DNA from: Lachnospiraceae bacterium
GTDB lineage: Bacteria > Bacillota > Clostridia > Lachnospirales > Lachnospiraceae
Direction: 5' to 3'
Length of the DNA stretch: 64,000 nucleotides
Assembly (NCBI GenBank): GCA_017962825.1
Contig: JAGCUO010000152.1
Coordinates: 1-64,000, forward strand
A program made the translations under genes and the position numbers. The notes below the pieces were generated by a model. The model was given only the letters and a program-made list of their open reading frames with translations. It had not been told where the DNA came from and ran no database searches. Numbering within the stretch: position 1 is the first letter of the stretch; every line of letters begins with the position of its first letter. Shown here in pieces: positions 45,544-53,133 of this stretch.

Positions 45544-46707
45544 TTATCTGATCACAACTTCAGTTGCAAATCCTTTACCCTCCTCAGAGGAAAAGAAAAC
45601 TCTGTACTTATACTTTCTTGCAACCTGCTTTACCACACGTATTCCGAGACCGTGTTCCGGAAGATAATCAGATTTCAGTTTTGAATTCAATGACCTGATC
45701 TTAATTCCGTTTGCACCTGCGCCGTCATCCGATACCACAAGTTTTACTCTCCCTTTTGATACCTGCTTTAATGACACCATGATATTACAACCCTTTTCAT
45801 TATGGGTAACGGAATTTGATATAAGATTTTCGATCATTCTTCTGATAAGTCCTTCATCCGCGCTGATAGTATGATCTTCCAGTTCTTCATCATAATCAAA
45901 TTCGAATGTATAAGGCTCATCATAAGAATTGATATAGTCGCATACGATTTCTCTCAAAAGGGGAACGATTTTAATCTTCTCTTTATTCCACTTGCCGGTT
46001 CCTGATTCCAGTTTGTTTTCCGTGTTGAGATTGCCTATGAGATCTCTTATTTTAATGCACTGTTTTTCGGAAGTACTTCCCTTTTCCACTGAACCCATCA
46101 CGATACTTAAAGGTGTTCTGATGTCATGGGACACCCCGGCGATCCACTCAGTCCTTGAATTTTCTCTGTTCCTGATCCACTTTCTCGTTATCAGAACAGG
46201 CAGAATGATAAGGATAAGTATATTAACGAGTAAAAGAACAGGTAAAATTACCATGAAATTCTCCAATGAATTCATCCTGACATTCACGGAATATTTCCAG
46301 GTGCTTCCTACAGGTTCTCCGACCACCAATAACCCTTCATCTCTTGTCCAGATATAAACGGGATGATCATTAAGATACCATCTGGAAAAAGCAGCAATAT
46401 CTTTGATACCGTAGTGATCTTCAATGTCGGAGGGTTTGTTGTAATCCCAGATAACATCTCCGTTATCATCGATTATCATCGCAAAGAAGTTCTCCCTATC
46501 CATCTTCTCGCCAAGTGAAGGAAGAATCGTAAACTCTCCGTCCGAATAAATTATTTCGTCTGACACAGAGGATATAATATCTTTTCCCAGAAATCCTCTG
46601 TCACCTTTAATACTGACTATTCCCAGTATTATAAAATCCGTAAATATCAATGCCACAAGAACAAGCAGCATCGATAAGAAATATCCGCTAACTCTTTTCA
46701 TCATCAT
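45544..46707 (-). CDS. Sensor histidine kinase
   Basis: A 387-residue membrane kinase. Two helices (about 10-32 and 150-172) bracket an extracellular domain of about 115 residues. The H-box is GVSHDIRTPLS (His near 196), the N-box NLISNSVTHN, and the G-boxes are DDGAGANG and HGLGIRVVKQ. The ATG overlaps the stop of the response regulator gene by 4 bp, so the two form a pair. The divergent ABC transporter genes are the probable target, which suggests response to an antimicrobial or envelope stress. Confidence 0.93.
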   Translation of the reverse strand: MMMKRVSGYFLSMLLVLVALIFTDFIILGIVSIKGDRGFLGKDIISSVSDEIIYSDGEFTILPSLGEKMDRENFFAMIIDDNGDVIWDYNKPSDIEDHYGIKDIAAFSRWYLNDHPVYIWTRDEGLLVVGEPVGSTWKYSVNVRMNSLENFMVILPVLLLVNILILIILPVLITRKWIRNRENSRTEWIAGVSHDIRTPLSIVMGSVEKGSTSEKQCIKIRDLIGNLNTENKLESGTGKWNKEKIKIVPLLREIVCDYINSYDEPYTFEFDYDEELEDHTISADEGLIRRMIENLISNSVTHNEKGCNIMVSLKQVSKGRVKLVVSDDGAGANGIKIRSLNSKLKSDYLPEHGLGIRVVKQVARKYKYRVFFSSEEGKGFATEVVIR

Positions 46708-47414
46708 CTTCCCGTAACATTAAGTCTGTAGCCCAGCCCTCTGACTGTCTGAAGAAACTTTGGTTCCGAAGGATTCTCCTCTATCTTCTCCCTGAGTCTT
46801 CTTATATGAACTATAAGTGAATTTTCAAGTCCGTAACTTCCGTCAGGCCAAAGTGTATCCATCAGTATATTCATAGATACTATCTTTCCCCTGTTATCAT
46901 AAAGTTTCGTAAAAAGAGTTAACTCCTTGGCAGTAAGTTCTGCTTCTCCGTCAGCTCTGTAGACGATCCCGGAAGAAAGATCTATCCTCACACTTCCAAG
47001 TTCAACCGTTTTATTTTCCGTAAGGTTATAGGTGCGTCTGAGGACAGCCTTGATCCTGAGGAGCAGCTCTTCCGGAGTATAAGGTTTGGTAACGTAATCG
47101 TCTGCGCCGAGTCCCAGCCCTTTGAGTCTGCTTGTTTCCTCATCTCTGGCGGATAAAAAGATTACAGGTATATTAATCCCCCGCTTTTTCCACATCTCAT
47201 AAAGTGATAATCCGTCCAGATCCGGAAGCATTATGTCCAGCACCACTATATCCGCCTTCGAATTCTCTATAACTTTATTTGCTTCTTCCGCACATCCGCA
47301 GGTTTCTATATTTGTAAAGCCGTCGTTTTCAAGAAGCTTTTTGTTTATATCAAGTATTTTATTTTCATCATCAACCAGCAGTATCCTGCTATCCGTTAAG
47401 ATCATATCTATCAT
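46704..47414 (-). CDS. OmpR-family response regulator
   Basis: A 236-residue regulator. The receiver has the acidic pair in LLVDDENKI, the phosphorylated Asp in VVLDIMLPD, and Lys in YVTKPYTPEE. The C-terminal winged helix has VELGSVRIDLSSG and the recognition region YGLENSLIVHIRRLREK. The start is the ATG at 47414, 4 bases after GGAGG. It is paired with the downstream kinase and lies divergent to the ABC transporter. Confidence 0.95.
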   Translation of the reverse strand: MIDMILTDSRILLVDDENKILDINKKLLENDGFTNIETCGCAEEANKVIENSKADIVVLDIMLPDLDGLSLYEMWKKRGINIPVIFLSARDEETSRLKGLGLGADDYVTKPYTPEELLLRIKAVLRRTYNLTENKTVELGSVRIDLSSGIVYRADGEAELTAKELTLFTKLYDNRGKIVSMNILMDTLWPDGSYGLENSLIVHIRRLREKIEENPSEPKFLQTVRGLGYRLNVTGR

Positions 47415-47473
47415 CCAGCCTCCAATGACAGTATACACTTTTAAATTGCATCGGGCATTTTGAAATTCACTTT

Positions 47474-47493
47474 GTAATGTAACCGTAATGTAA
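47474..47493 (+). promoter_or_regulatory. Tandem response-regulator site before the ABC transporter
   Basis: GTAATGTAA occurs at 47474-47482 and 47485-47493, 11 bp apart, the usual spacing of OmpR-type dimers. A weak -35 TTTAGA, 17-bp spacer and -10 TATTAT follow, so activation of the transporter genes is likely. Confidence 0.55.
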
Positions 47494-47576
47494 ATGTCAT
47501 TTTAGATTAATGTAGTTTTTTTATATTATGCACAACCCGGATACATCACCGGAAAGAACACACATAGGAGAACAAC

Positions 47577-48296
47577 ATGAAAGAATATGTAGTACAAACA
47601 TACGCCATCAGTAAAAAGAGCGGAAGAAAATACCGTATCAAGGATGTGAACTTAAACGTCCCCCGCGGAGTCGTATACGGATTTCTGGGACCGAACGGAG
47701 CAGGTAAAACAACCACCATGAAGATCTTGCTGGGACTGATCAAGGCAGATACGGGTGTTGCAGAAATCCTGGGTAAAAAAATGAATCCTGCAAACAGATT
47801 CCGTATAAACCAAAACACAGGAAGTCTTATCGAAAGTCCCGGCTTCTATCCGCATCTCACCGCTCAGGAAAATCTCGAGATAATCGCAAGATATAAAAAG
47901 CTCGGAGAAAAAGATATCAAAGAAGTACTGAAGATCGTACAGCTATTTGACAGAAAAGATGATAAGGTAAAAAGCTACTCTCTCGGAATGAAACAGCGTC
48001 TCGGAATTGCCATGGCTCTTATGGGCAAACCGGAAATACTGATACTGGACGAGCCCACAAACGGTCTTGATCCCGCAGGTATACAGGAGATCAGAAATCT
48101 GATAAGGAGCATCCCGGAAAAATTCGGATCAACGGTTATCATATCAAGCCACCTCCTCTCCGAAGTGGAACAGATGGCTGACTATGTAGGAATTATCAAT
48201 AAGGGAGAGCTGATCTTTGAAGGACCTCTTTCGGAACTTGAAACCGGAAATGATTCACTCGAAGCGGTATTTCTGGAAATGACAAAAGGAGCATAA
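47577..48296 (+). CDS. ABC transporter ATP-binding protein (BcrA type)
   Basis: A 239-residue ATPase. Walker A is GPNGAGKTTTMK (near 39), the signature is SLGMKQRLGIA (near 137), and Walker B is LILDEPTNGLDP. The SSHLLSEVEQMAD segment is typical of the bacitracin/lantibiotic-type self-protection exporters. The ATG follows AGGAG. It is paired with the permease gene 5 bp downstream and probably controlled by the divergent two-component system. Confidence 0.93.
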   Translation: MKEYVVQTYAISKKSGRKYRIKDVNLNVPRGVVYGFLGPNGAGKTTTMKILLGLIKADTGVAEILGKKMNPANRFRINQNTGSLIESPGFYPHLTAQENLEIIARYKKLGEKDIKEVLKIVQLFDRKDDKVKSYSLGMKQRLGIAMALMGKPEILILDEPTNGLDPAGIQEIRNLIRSIPEKFGSTVIISSHLLSEVEQMADYVGIINKGELIFEGPLSELETGNDSLEAVFLEMTKGA

Positions 48297-48301
48297 AACA
48301 A

Positions 48302-49813
48302 ATGAATGTTTTAAACGATTTTTTGATAGAAACAAAAAAACACAAACATCGTTTCAATCTGCTTATCCCGGTGTTTGTAGTGCTTGCGGAAATCTTCTTT
48401 ATATACGGAAATTATCACGGAAGGACGGGACTTGAAAACGGATGGATGCTTCTTTTCTACAACTATCCGATAATCAACAGCCTGTTCCTCCCTGTTGCAA
48501 TCGCATGTTTTGCGTCAAGGCTAACGGATATTGAATATAAAGGAGATATGCTCAAATCCTTATATACATTCTCCACACCCGAAAGAATCTTCTATACCAA
48601 GTATATATACGGAGTCATCTCTGTAGTTCTTCTCGTTTCAATGATGTGCGGATCTTTCTATATAAACTGCAAGATCCTTAATTTCCCTACAAAATTCCCG
48701 ATAAAATATCTCATCATATTTGCGGTCACAAATTTCATCACATGTCTTACGCTGTTTACGATTCACATGATCCTTGCTTTCTTCTACAGAAATCAGGCAG
48801 TAAACATCACCGTAGGAATTCTAGGAAGTTTTATGGGACTTTTTACCGCATTCCTCCCCGAGACAATCTTTCAAAAGATTCTTCCCTGGGGATCATTTAC
48901 TACATCCATGTTTGTCAGGATAGACTGGGACAGAGAGACCAGAGTTACCGACTGGATACTGACAGATCCCAGCTTTTTCCCGACAGTTATCAATATCCTA
49001 TGGATCGTATTACTAACATGTCTGACACTGCTTATGTTAAAGAGATCCTCTGTCGAAGAAAAAGAAAAACAAAAAAGAAGACCCGTTAATAACAAGATTT
49101 CCTTGCATAAACGTCCTATAGAGGTACTGAAGCTTAAGGGTTCACCCGCATGGGTCGCATTTATCATAGTTCCTGTTTTATCGGCGATCATTGGAACCAT
49201 TAACTATACAGGCAACCTAAGCATTCTTACCGATGGCTGGTATTCACTCTGGTCACAGCATACACTTTTTCTATGCTACTTCTTCATGTCCGTAATGATA
49301 GGCCTCTTTGCAGGATGCATCTGGAGAGCGGACCATGCAGGAACCAACATGAATATTCTGCTGACTCATAACAAAGCTTCTACAATAATCCTCGGAAAGT
49401 ACCTGGCCACCTGCTTTATAACTTCTCTTTCCATAATATGGATGGTTGTGCTGTTCATAATATCCGGACTGATCGTCCATGTGGACGGACCTCTTCCTTC
49501 GGAAATGATCGGATGGGTTTCAGTAGGCATGATCGCATCCTGGGCAATTTGCGCTTTCCAGATTTTCACTTCTCTTGTTATCAGAAATCTGATCATTCCA
49601 ATAGTGATCGCATTCATCGGCGGACTCGCAGGACTTGTCTGCATTTCAAAGGATATACCCTATCTTACGCCCTACTCCGTATTTGATGCCGCAATGAACA
49701 GGGGAGGTGCAGGCATCATACCTTCAATAATTTCATCAGGATTATTTATCGCACTGTTCCTGACTCTGTCCATATTATACCTGTCTCGCAGTGACGCAAA
49801 AACTCAGGAATGA
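48302..49813 (+). CDS. ABC-2 type permease
   Basis: A 503-residue membrane protein with about 12 helices in two halves, split by a charged cytoplasmic loop near 250-280 (KRSSVEEKEKQKRRP). Both halves look like ABC-2 permease domains, so the protein resembles two fused subunits of the BcrB/LanEFG type. It works with the ATPase encoded upstream. The substrate is unknown; peptide antibiotics are the family norm. Confidence 0.85.
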   Translation: MNVLNDFLIETKKHKHRFNLLIPVFVVLAEIFFIYGNYHGRTGLENGWMLLFYNYPIINSLFLPVAIACFASRLTDIEYKGDMLKSLYTFSTPERIFYTKYIYGVISVVLLVSMMCGSFYINCKILNFPTKFPIKYLIIFAVTNFITCLTLFTIHMILAFFYRNQAVNITVGILGSFMGLFTAFLPETIFQKILPWGSFTTSMFVRIDWDRETRVTDWILTDPSFFPTVINILWIVLLTCLTLLMLKRSSVEEKEKQKRRPVNNKISLHKRPIEVLKLKGSPAWVAFIIVPVLSAIIGTINYTGNLSILTDGWYSLWSQHTLFLCYFFMSVMIGLFAGCIWRADHAGTNMNILLTHNKASTIILGKYLATCFITSLSIIWMVVLFIISGLIVHVDGPLPSEMIGWVSVGMIASWAICAFQIFTSLVIRNLIIPIVIAFIGGLAGLVCISKDIPYLTPYSVFDAAMNRGGAGIIPSIISSGLFIALFLTLSILYLSRSDAKTQE

Positions 49814-49867
49814 GCATATGAGGTAATGCGATTTAAAAAAATTTAATCATTCTCCGTTAAGTATCTC

Positions 49868-49896
49868 TTGACAATTAATTGAACTATTGGTTTAAT
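49868..49896 (+). promoter_or_regulatory. Promoter of the nitroreductase-tetR operon
   Basis: -35 TTGACA (49868-49873), 17-bp spacer, -10 TTTAAT (49891-49896). The TetR-type palindrome covers the spacer and -10. Confidence 0.75.
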
Positions 49897-49917
49897 TAAA
49901 CCCGTAGTTCAATTAAT
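49874..49917. promoter_or_regulatory. Long operator-like palindrome
   Basis: Perfect 13-bp arms ATTAATTGAACTA (49874-49886) and TAGTTCAATTAAT (49905-49917) enclose a second palindrome GGTTTAATTAAACC (49889-49902). It overlaps the promoter, as expected for an autoregulating TetR repressor encoded in the same operon. Confidence 0.8.
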
Positions 49918-49932
49918 CAAATGGAGATAGTT

Positions 49933-51033
49933 ATGAAAATCAAAATTATGATCCTTGTTGTAACAATTGTTTTAGCTCTCATAGCCGTATTGCTGATCTG
50001 CGGAAGGAAAATAGATGTTCACACAGAAAAATCCGTAGGAGGTCTCAGTGAAGAATTACAGGATATCCTCTATTTAGGTTCACTGGCTCCCAACTCACAC
50101 AACATCCAAAGCTGGATCATTGAGGTATATCCGGAAGAGGAAACGATCAAAATAAAGATAGATCCTGACAGAACTCTGAACGTCATAGATCCAGTACTCA
50201 GAGAAAACTATATCTCGCTCGGCTGCTATACCATGACATTGATGAATAGTTTTCAAGCATATGGCTACGGAACCACTCAAAGTTACAATGAAGAATCAAA
50301 AGAAATATCACTGAAATTTCATAAAACAACCGGAGAGACGGATCAGGATTTAATCGATCTGATCCTTAAGCGTCACACGGATAAAAGAGCATTCAACCCG
50401 GCTGAACTTACATCGGAAACATTTAATAACGCATATCCGGTTTCAGATTCGATTCATTATTACTCTTCCGACTCTCCGGAGTTTGCCGCCATAAAGAATG
50501 CCACATTAAATGCTTATATAGCTCAGGCCGGCGATCCTCGCGCAGCTAAAGAGTTATCGGACTGGCTCAGGTTATCAAACTCGGAAACCATCAGTACTAA
50601 AGACGGACTTCCCGCTGAGCAGCTTGGAATAAGCGGACTCAGGAAAAGTATCTATTATCTCATTACCACTCATGAAAGTGCTACAGGCGAATCCTTTGCG
50701 GATCAGGGTATTACAACTGCTGAAAATCAGCTGGATAATTGCTCCGGTTTTGTAATTATCACTTCCGGTGATTCAGAAGATGAACTTATAGACTGCGGAA
50801 TGCGGACCGTAAGTCTATGGCTGTCATTAACCGACGCCGGTATTTCCGTCCATCCAATGAGTTACGCCATTGAAGAACATGTATACAAATCGAATCTTGA
50901 AAAAGCTCTTAATATAGAAAATATTCAAATGATACTGCGTATCGGTTATACTAATGACTACGGAACAAATTCTGCTATAAGGAGGGATTTAGCCGATTAC
51001 ATTTCGGTAAATGGATCATGGCAAGACGAGTAA
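49933..51033 (+). CDS. Membrane-anchored nitroreductase-family protein
   Basis: A 366-residue protein. One N-terminal helix (KIMILVVTIVLALIAVLLICG) anchors it, with the large domain outside. The nitroreductase-type core shows LAPNSHNIQSWIIEV (flavin site), RHTDKRAFNP and VSLWLSLTDAGISVHPMSY near the C-terminus. Nitroreductase proteins bind FMN and reduce nitro-aromatics or quinones; an anchored, outside-facing member is less common. The start at 49933 follows GGAG; an ATG at 49921 is possible. The tetR gene overlaps the 3' end by 16 bp. Confidence 0.82.
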   Translation: MKIKIMILVVTIVLALIAVLLICGRKIDVHTEKSVGGLSEELQDILYLGSLAPNSHNIQSWIIEVYPEEETIKIKIDPDRTLNVIDPVLRENYISLGCYTMTLMNSFQAYGYGTTQSYNEESKEISLKFHKTTGETDQDLIDLILKRHTDKRAFNPAELTSETFNNAYPVSDSIHYYSSDSPEFAAIKNATLNAYIAQAGDPRAAKELSDWLRLSNSETISTKDGLPAEQLGISGLRKSIYYLITTHESATGESFADQGITTAENQLDNCSGFVIITSGDSEDELIDCGMRTVSLWLSLTDAGISVHPMSYAIEEHVYKSNLEKALNIENIQMILRIGYTNDYGTNSAIRRDLADYISVNGSWQDE

Positions 51034-51614
51034 AAGAAGAACCTTCAATACACAGAAAAAGAATATCGGAAGCTGCGGAAAAGCTCTTCATCAGGCAGGG
51101 TATAGAAAAAACCACGGTTTCACAGATTGCAGAACTTGCCGGATACAGCAAAGCGACAATCTACGTGTATTTTGAAAATAAAGAAGAGATCATCTCGTAT
51201 CTTGTTTTACACAGCATGGAACTGATCAAAAAACAGATCCTATCTTCTACCGATGATACTTACTCGGATGAAGAAAACTTCATGGGTGTGTGTAACAGTC
51301 TGCTGAAATACAACAAGAAGTATCCTATGTATTTCCAATTTCTGCAGGATACCATCAATGTAGATTTTTCCTCAGAAAAATATTATCAATCCGAAAAAGA
51401 TACATATATGATCGGTGAAGAAATACATACGTACCTGACTAAACTGTTTAACCTTAAAGATGATACCTTCATTACTGTTTTTACTGTCTGGTCTTCCATC
51501 TGTGGTGTCATTCAAATGACCGCAAAAAAAGCCAAGTATATAAAAAAACAAACAGGTCTTTCCGAAACTGACTTTATTCAAGCCGAGTTTCGGCGCCTGT
51601 TTAAAATGCTCTGA
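51018..51614 (+). CDS. TetR/AcrR-family repressor
   Basis: A 198-residue regulator. The N-terminal helix-turn-helix has RISEAAEKLFIRQGIEKTT and IAELAGYSKATIYVYFENKEE, the usual TetR signature; the C-terminal two thirds form the helical ligand domain. It overlaps the nitroreductase gene and probably represses the operon through the long upstream palindrome. The last 63 bp, including the stop, form one copy of a repeat that occurs twice more in the next 10 kb, in the same frame and with the same stop position. Confidence 0.92.
   Translation: MARRVKEEPSIHRKRISEAAEKLFIRQGIEKTTVSQIAELAGYSKATIYVYFENKEEIISYLVLHSMELIKKQILSSTDDTYSDEENFMGVCNSLLKYNKKYPMYFQFLQDTINVDFSSEKYYQSEKDTYMIGEEIHTYLTKLFNLKDDTFITVFTVWSSICGVIQMTAKKAKYIKKQTGLSETDFIQAEFRRLFKML
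51552..51614 (+). repeat. 63-bp repeat, copy 1 (3' end of tetR)
   Basis: Encodes the last 20 residues of TetR (TGLSETDFIQAEFRRLFKML) and the TGA. Contains inner arms CCGAAAC/GTTTCGG. Copies 2 and 3 have the same length with no gaps. Confidence 0.92.
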
Positions 51615-51684
51615 TGGTTTGGCAGCCGACATTATCCTTATATGACTGAGAGATTTGTCTCTTGGCAATTTTGGGCAACCTATA

Positions 51685-52638
51685 TCACCTGCCACGTGAG
51701 AATGATTCAATTTTGGTAAAGACTAAAGGTACAAAAAAGATTATGCAAAAATACATGATCGAATTCTGTGCAAAAGCCGCCAACCATGTAATCGGTATGA
51801 TCGAAGAAACTATAGATGCAAGTAATGCCGAGGCAAAAAAAAGAACGATTCCCACAGCTGCCCTCATGATCCTCTGCATGATACCCAAATCATCGGTGGT
51901 GAAATCAATATATTTTTCTTCCAGTATCCAAGCCGTCAGGAATCCTGTCATCAAACCCGCTTTAGCGGCGAATGACGATACAGACTTGGAAGGATCATAC
52001 AAAATATTACCCATCGCATCATAATCAACAGGATATTTTTTCATCGTTACATATATCAGAGCAGCCGCTGTAATTACTACTGATATCAGGTATACGACAA
52101 ACCGTTTCTTCTCCGAGTCTCCAACTGTCTTCTGAATGTTATGTGCCAGAATCATTCCCGCAACGGCGATAATCATTCCTGTCAGAACGTCCTGCGGTGT
52201 ATGAACCCCCAGGTAATTTCTGGAAAAAGCAACAGCCAGTACTATGCACACACATATCACAGAAAGTAATTTCTTTTTGCGATATACATATGCCAGAGAA
52301 CCAAATGAAGATGCACTTCCCTGAGTGTGACTGCTCGGAAAAGAATAATCTCCCGCACCCTCTATGGCATCCGCCGCAGGCTTTATAAGGTCCGAACGTA
52401 TCCAGGGTCTGTAAACGCAAAGCAGATTCTTAATAAATACATTGATTACCGATGAAACTGAGAGGGAAATCCATATAAATTCACCTTTTTTCTTATCAAT
52501 GCAGAAGAAAACAATCATAGGAATCAGGATAATAAACAGACCCCCGGCTGCATCGGTAATAAACTGCACCGTACAGTTAAACCACTCCGGAGCCCGCTCA
52601 CGAAGCTCCTGTAAAATCAATAAATATTCAATATCCAA
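51685..52638 (-). CDS. PAP2-family membrane phosphatase
   Basis: A 317-residue protein with about eight helices. The acid phosphatase motifs are present: KNLLCVYRPW (KxxxxxxRP), PSSHTQG (PSGH-type) and SRNYLGVHTPQDV (SRxxxxxHxxxD). Substrates in the family include lipid phosphates such as undecaprenyl pyrophosphate and phosphatidic acid. The start is probably the TTG at 52638, 8 bases after AGGAG; the frame is open to 52656. It sits between repeat copies 1 and 2 and faces the tetR gene. Confidence 0.88.
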   Translation of the reverse strand: MDIEYLLILQELRERAPEWFNCTVQFITDAAGGLFIILIPMIVFFCIDKKKGEFIWISLSVSSVINVFIKNLLCVYRPWIRSDLIKPAADAIEGAGDYSFPSSHTQGSASSFGSLAYVYRKKKLLSVICVCIVLAVAFSRNYLGVHTPQDVLTGMIIAVAGMILAHNIQKTVGDSEKKRFVVYLISVVITAAALIYVTMKKYPVDYDAMGNILYDPSKSVSSFAAKAGLMTGFLTAWILEEKYIDFTTDDLGIMQRIMRAAVGIVLFFASALLASIVSSIIPITWLAAFAQNSIMYFCIIFFVPLVFTKIESFSRGR

Positions 52639-52734
52639 GTAAATCACTCCTTTCAAAACAATTGTTATTGCTCAATCTTATGTTTATATCGGAACAATCT
52701 TAATATAGTAATCCTTAAAAAATCTTTAAAAAAA

Positions 52735-52759
52735 CAGCATCGGAATAATTCCGATGCTG
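52735..52759 (-). terminator. Orphan terminator
   Basis: A perfect 11-bp stem (CAGCATCGGAA/TTCCGATGCTG) followed by eight Ts on the minus strand. No intact minus-strand gene ends here, only the remnant at 52821-52985. Confidence 0.85.
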
Positions 52760-52820
52760 AAATTTATCTGTGCAATTGTTGCCGTGTGATCAGTCACAGC
52801 CACCCGGGCGATATATCTCG

Positions 52821-52985
52821 TCAACGAATTTCCACGGTATTAATAAGCGAATGGGATTCCTTGTATGTTGCGGAAAGCGCCATAAGGCACGGAACACTGA
52901 AGGTACTTGCAAACATGAAAGCAAGCGCTTCTGCACCGGATATAGTCTGTGTCATGATCTGTGACAGATTATCCGGATAAGATCT
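52821..52985 (-). pseudogene. Gene remnant, possibly the C-terminal end of a FeoB-like transporter
   Basis: A minus-strand fragment of about 55 codons between repeat copy 2 and an orphan terminator. It reads DNLSQIMTQTISGAEALAF, then FSVPCLMALSATYKESHSL, then breaks. A hydrophobic helix with a Pro-Cys pair and a following YKES segment recalls the C-terminus of ferrous iron transporter FeoB, but the match is by eye only. Another frame continues past the break and ends in GGCD, which suggests a frameshift. No start, P-loop or upstream part is present. The rest of 52639-53133 holds repeat copy 2 and no gene. Confidence 0.35.
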
Positions 52986-53000
52986 CAGGCCAAAAAACAA

Positions 53001-53063
53001 ACAGACCTTTCCGAAACCGACTTTATTCAAGCCGAGTTTCGGCGCCTGTTTAGGATGATCTGA
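53001..53063 (+). repeat. 63-bp repeat, copy 2
   Basis: Same length as copy 1, with the reading frame and TGA of the TetR end kept (TDLSETDFIQAEFRRLFRMI). The similarity extends about 10 bp to the left. It shares an identical 37-bp core with copy 3. Confidence 0.92.
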
Positions 53064-53133
53064 TAGAGATTTCCGTATCTGTTTAGGAGCACTCCAAGAG
53101 CGCTCCAGAATTCAAATATGTGTCTTTATTCTT

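Noticed and set aside
51552-51614. Reading the 63-bp repeat simply as a transcription terminator
   Set aside because: The stem is interrupted, no T-run follows, copy 1 is coding, and all copies preserve the reading frame.
52770-52980. Two plus-strand frames of 64 codons near 52.8 kb
   Set aside because: They have no ribosome site or recognisable features; the minus-strand remnant with its terminator explains the region better.
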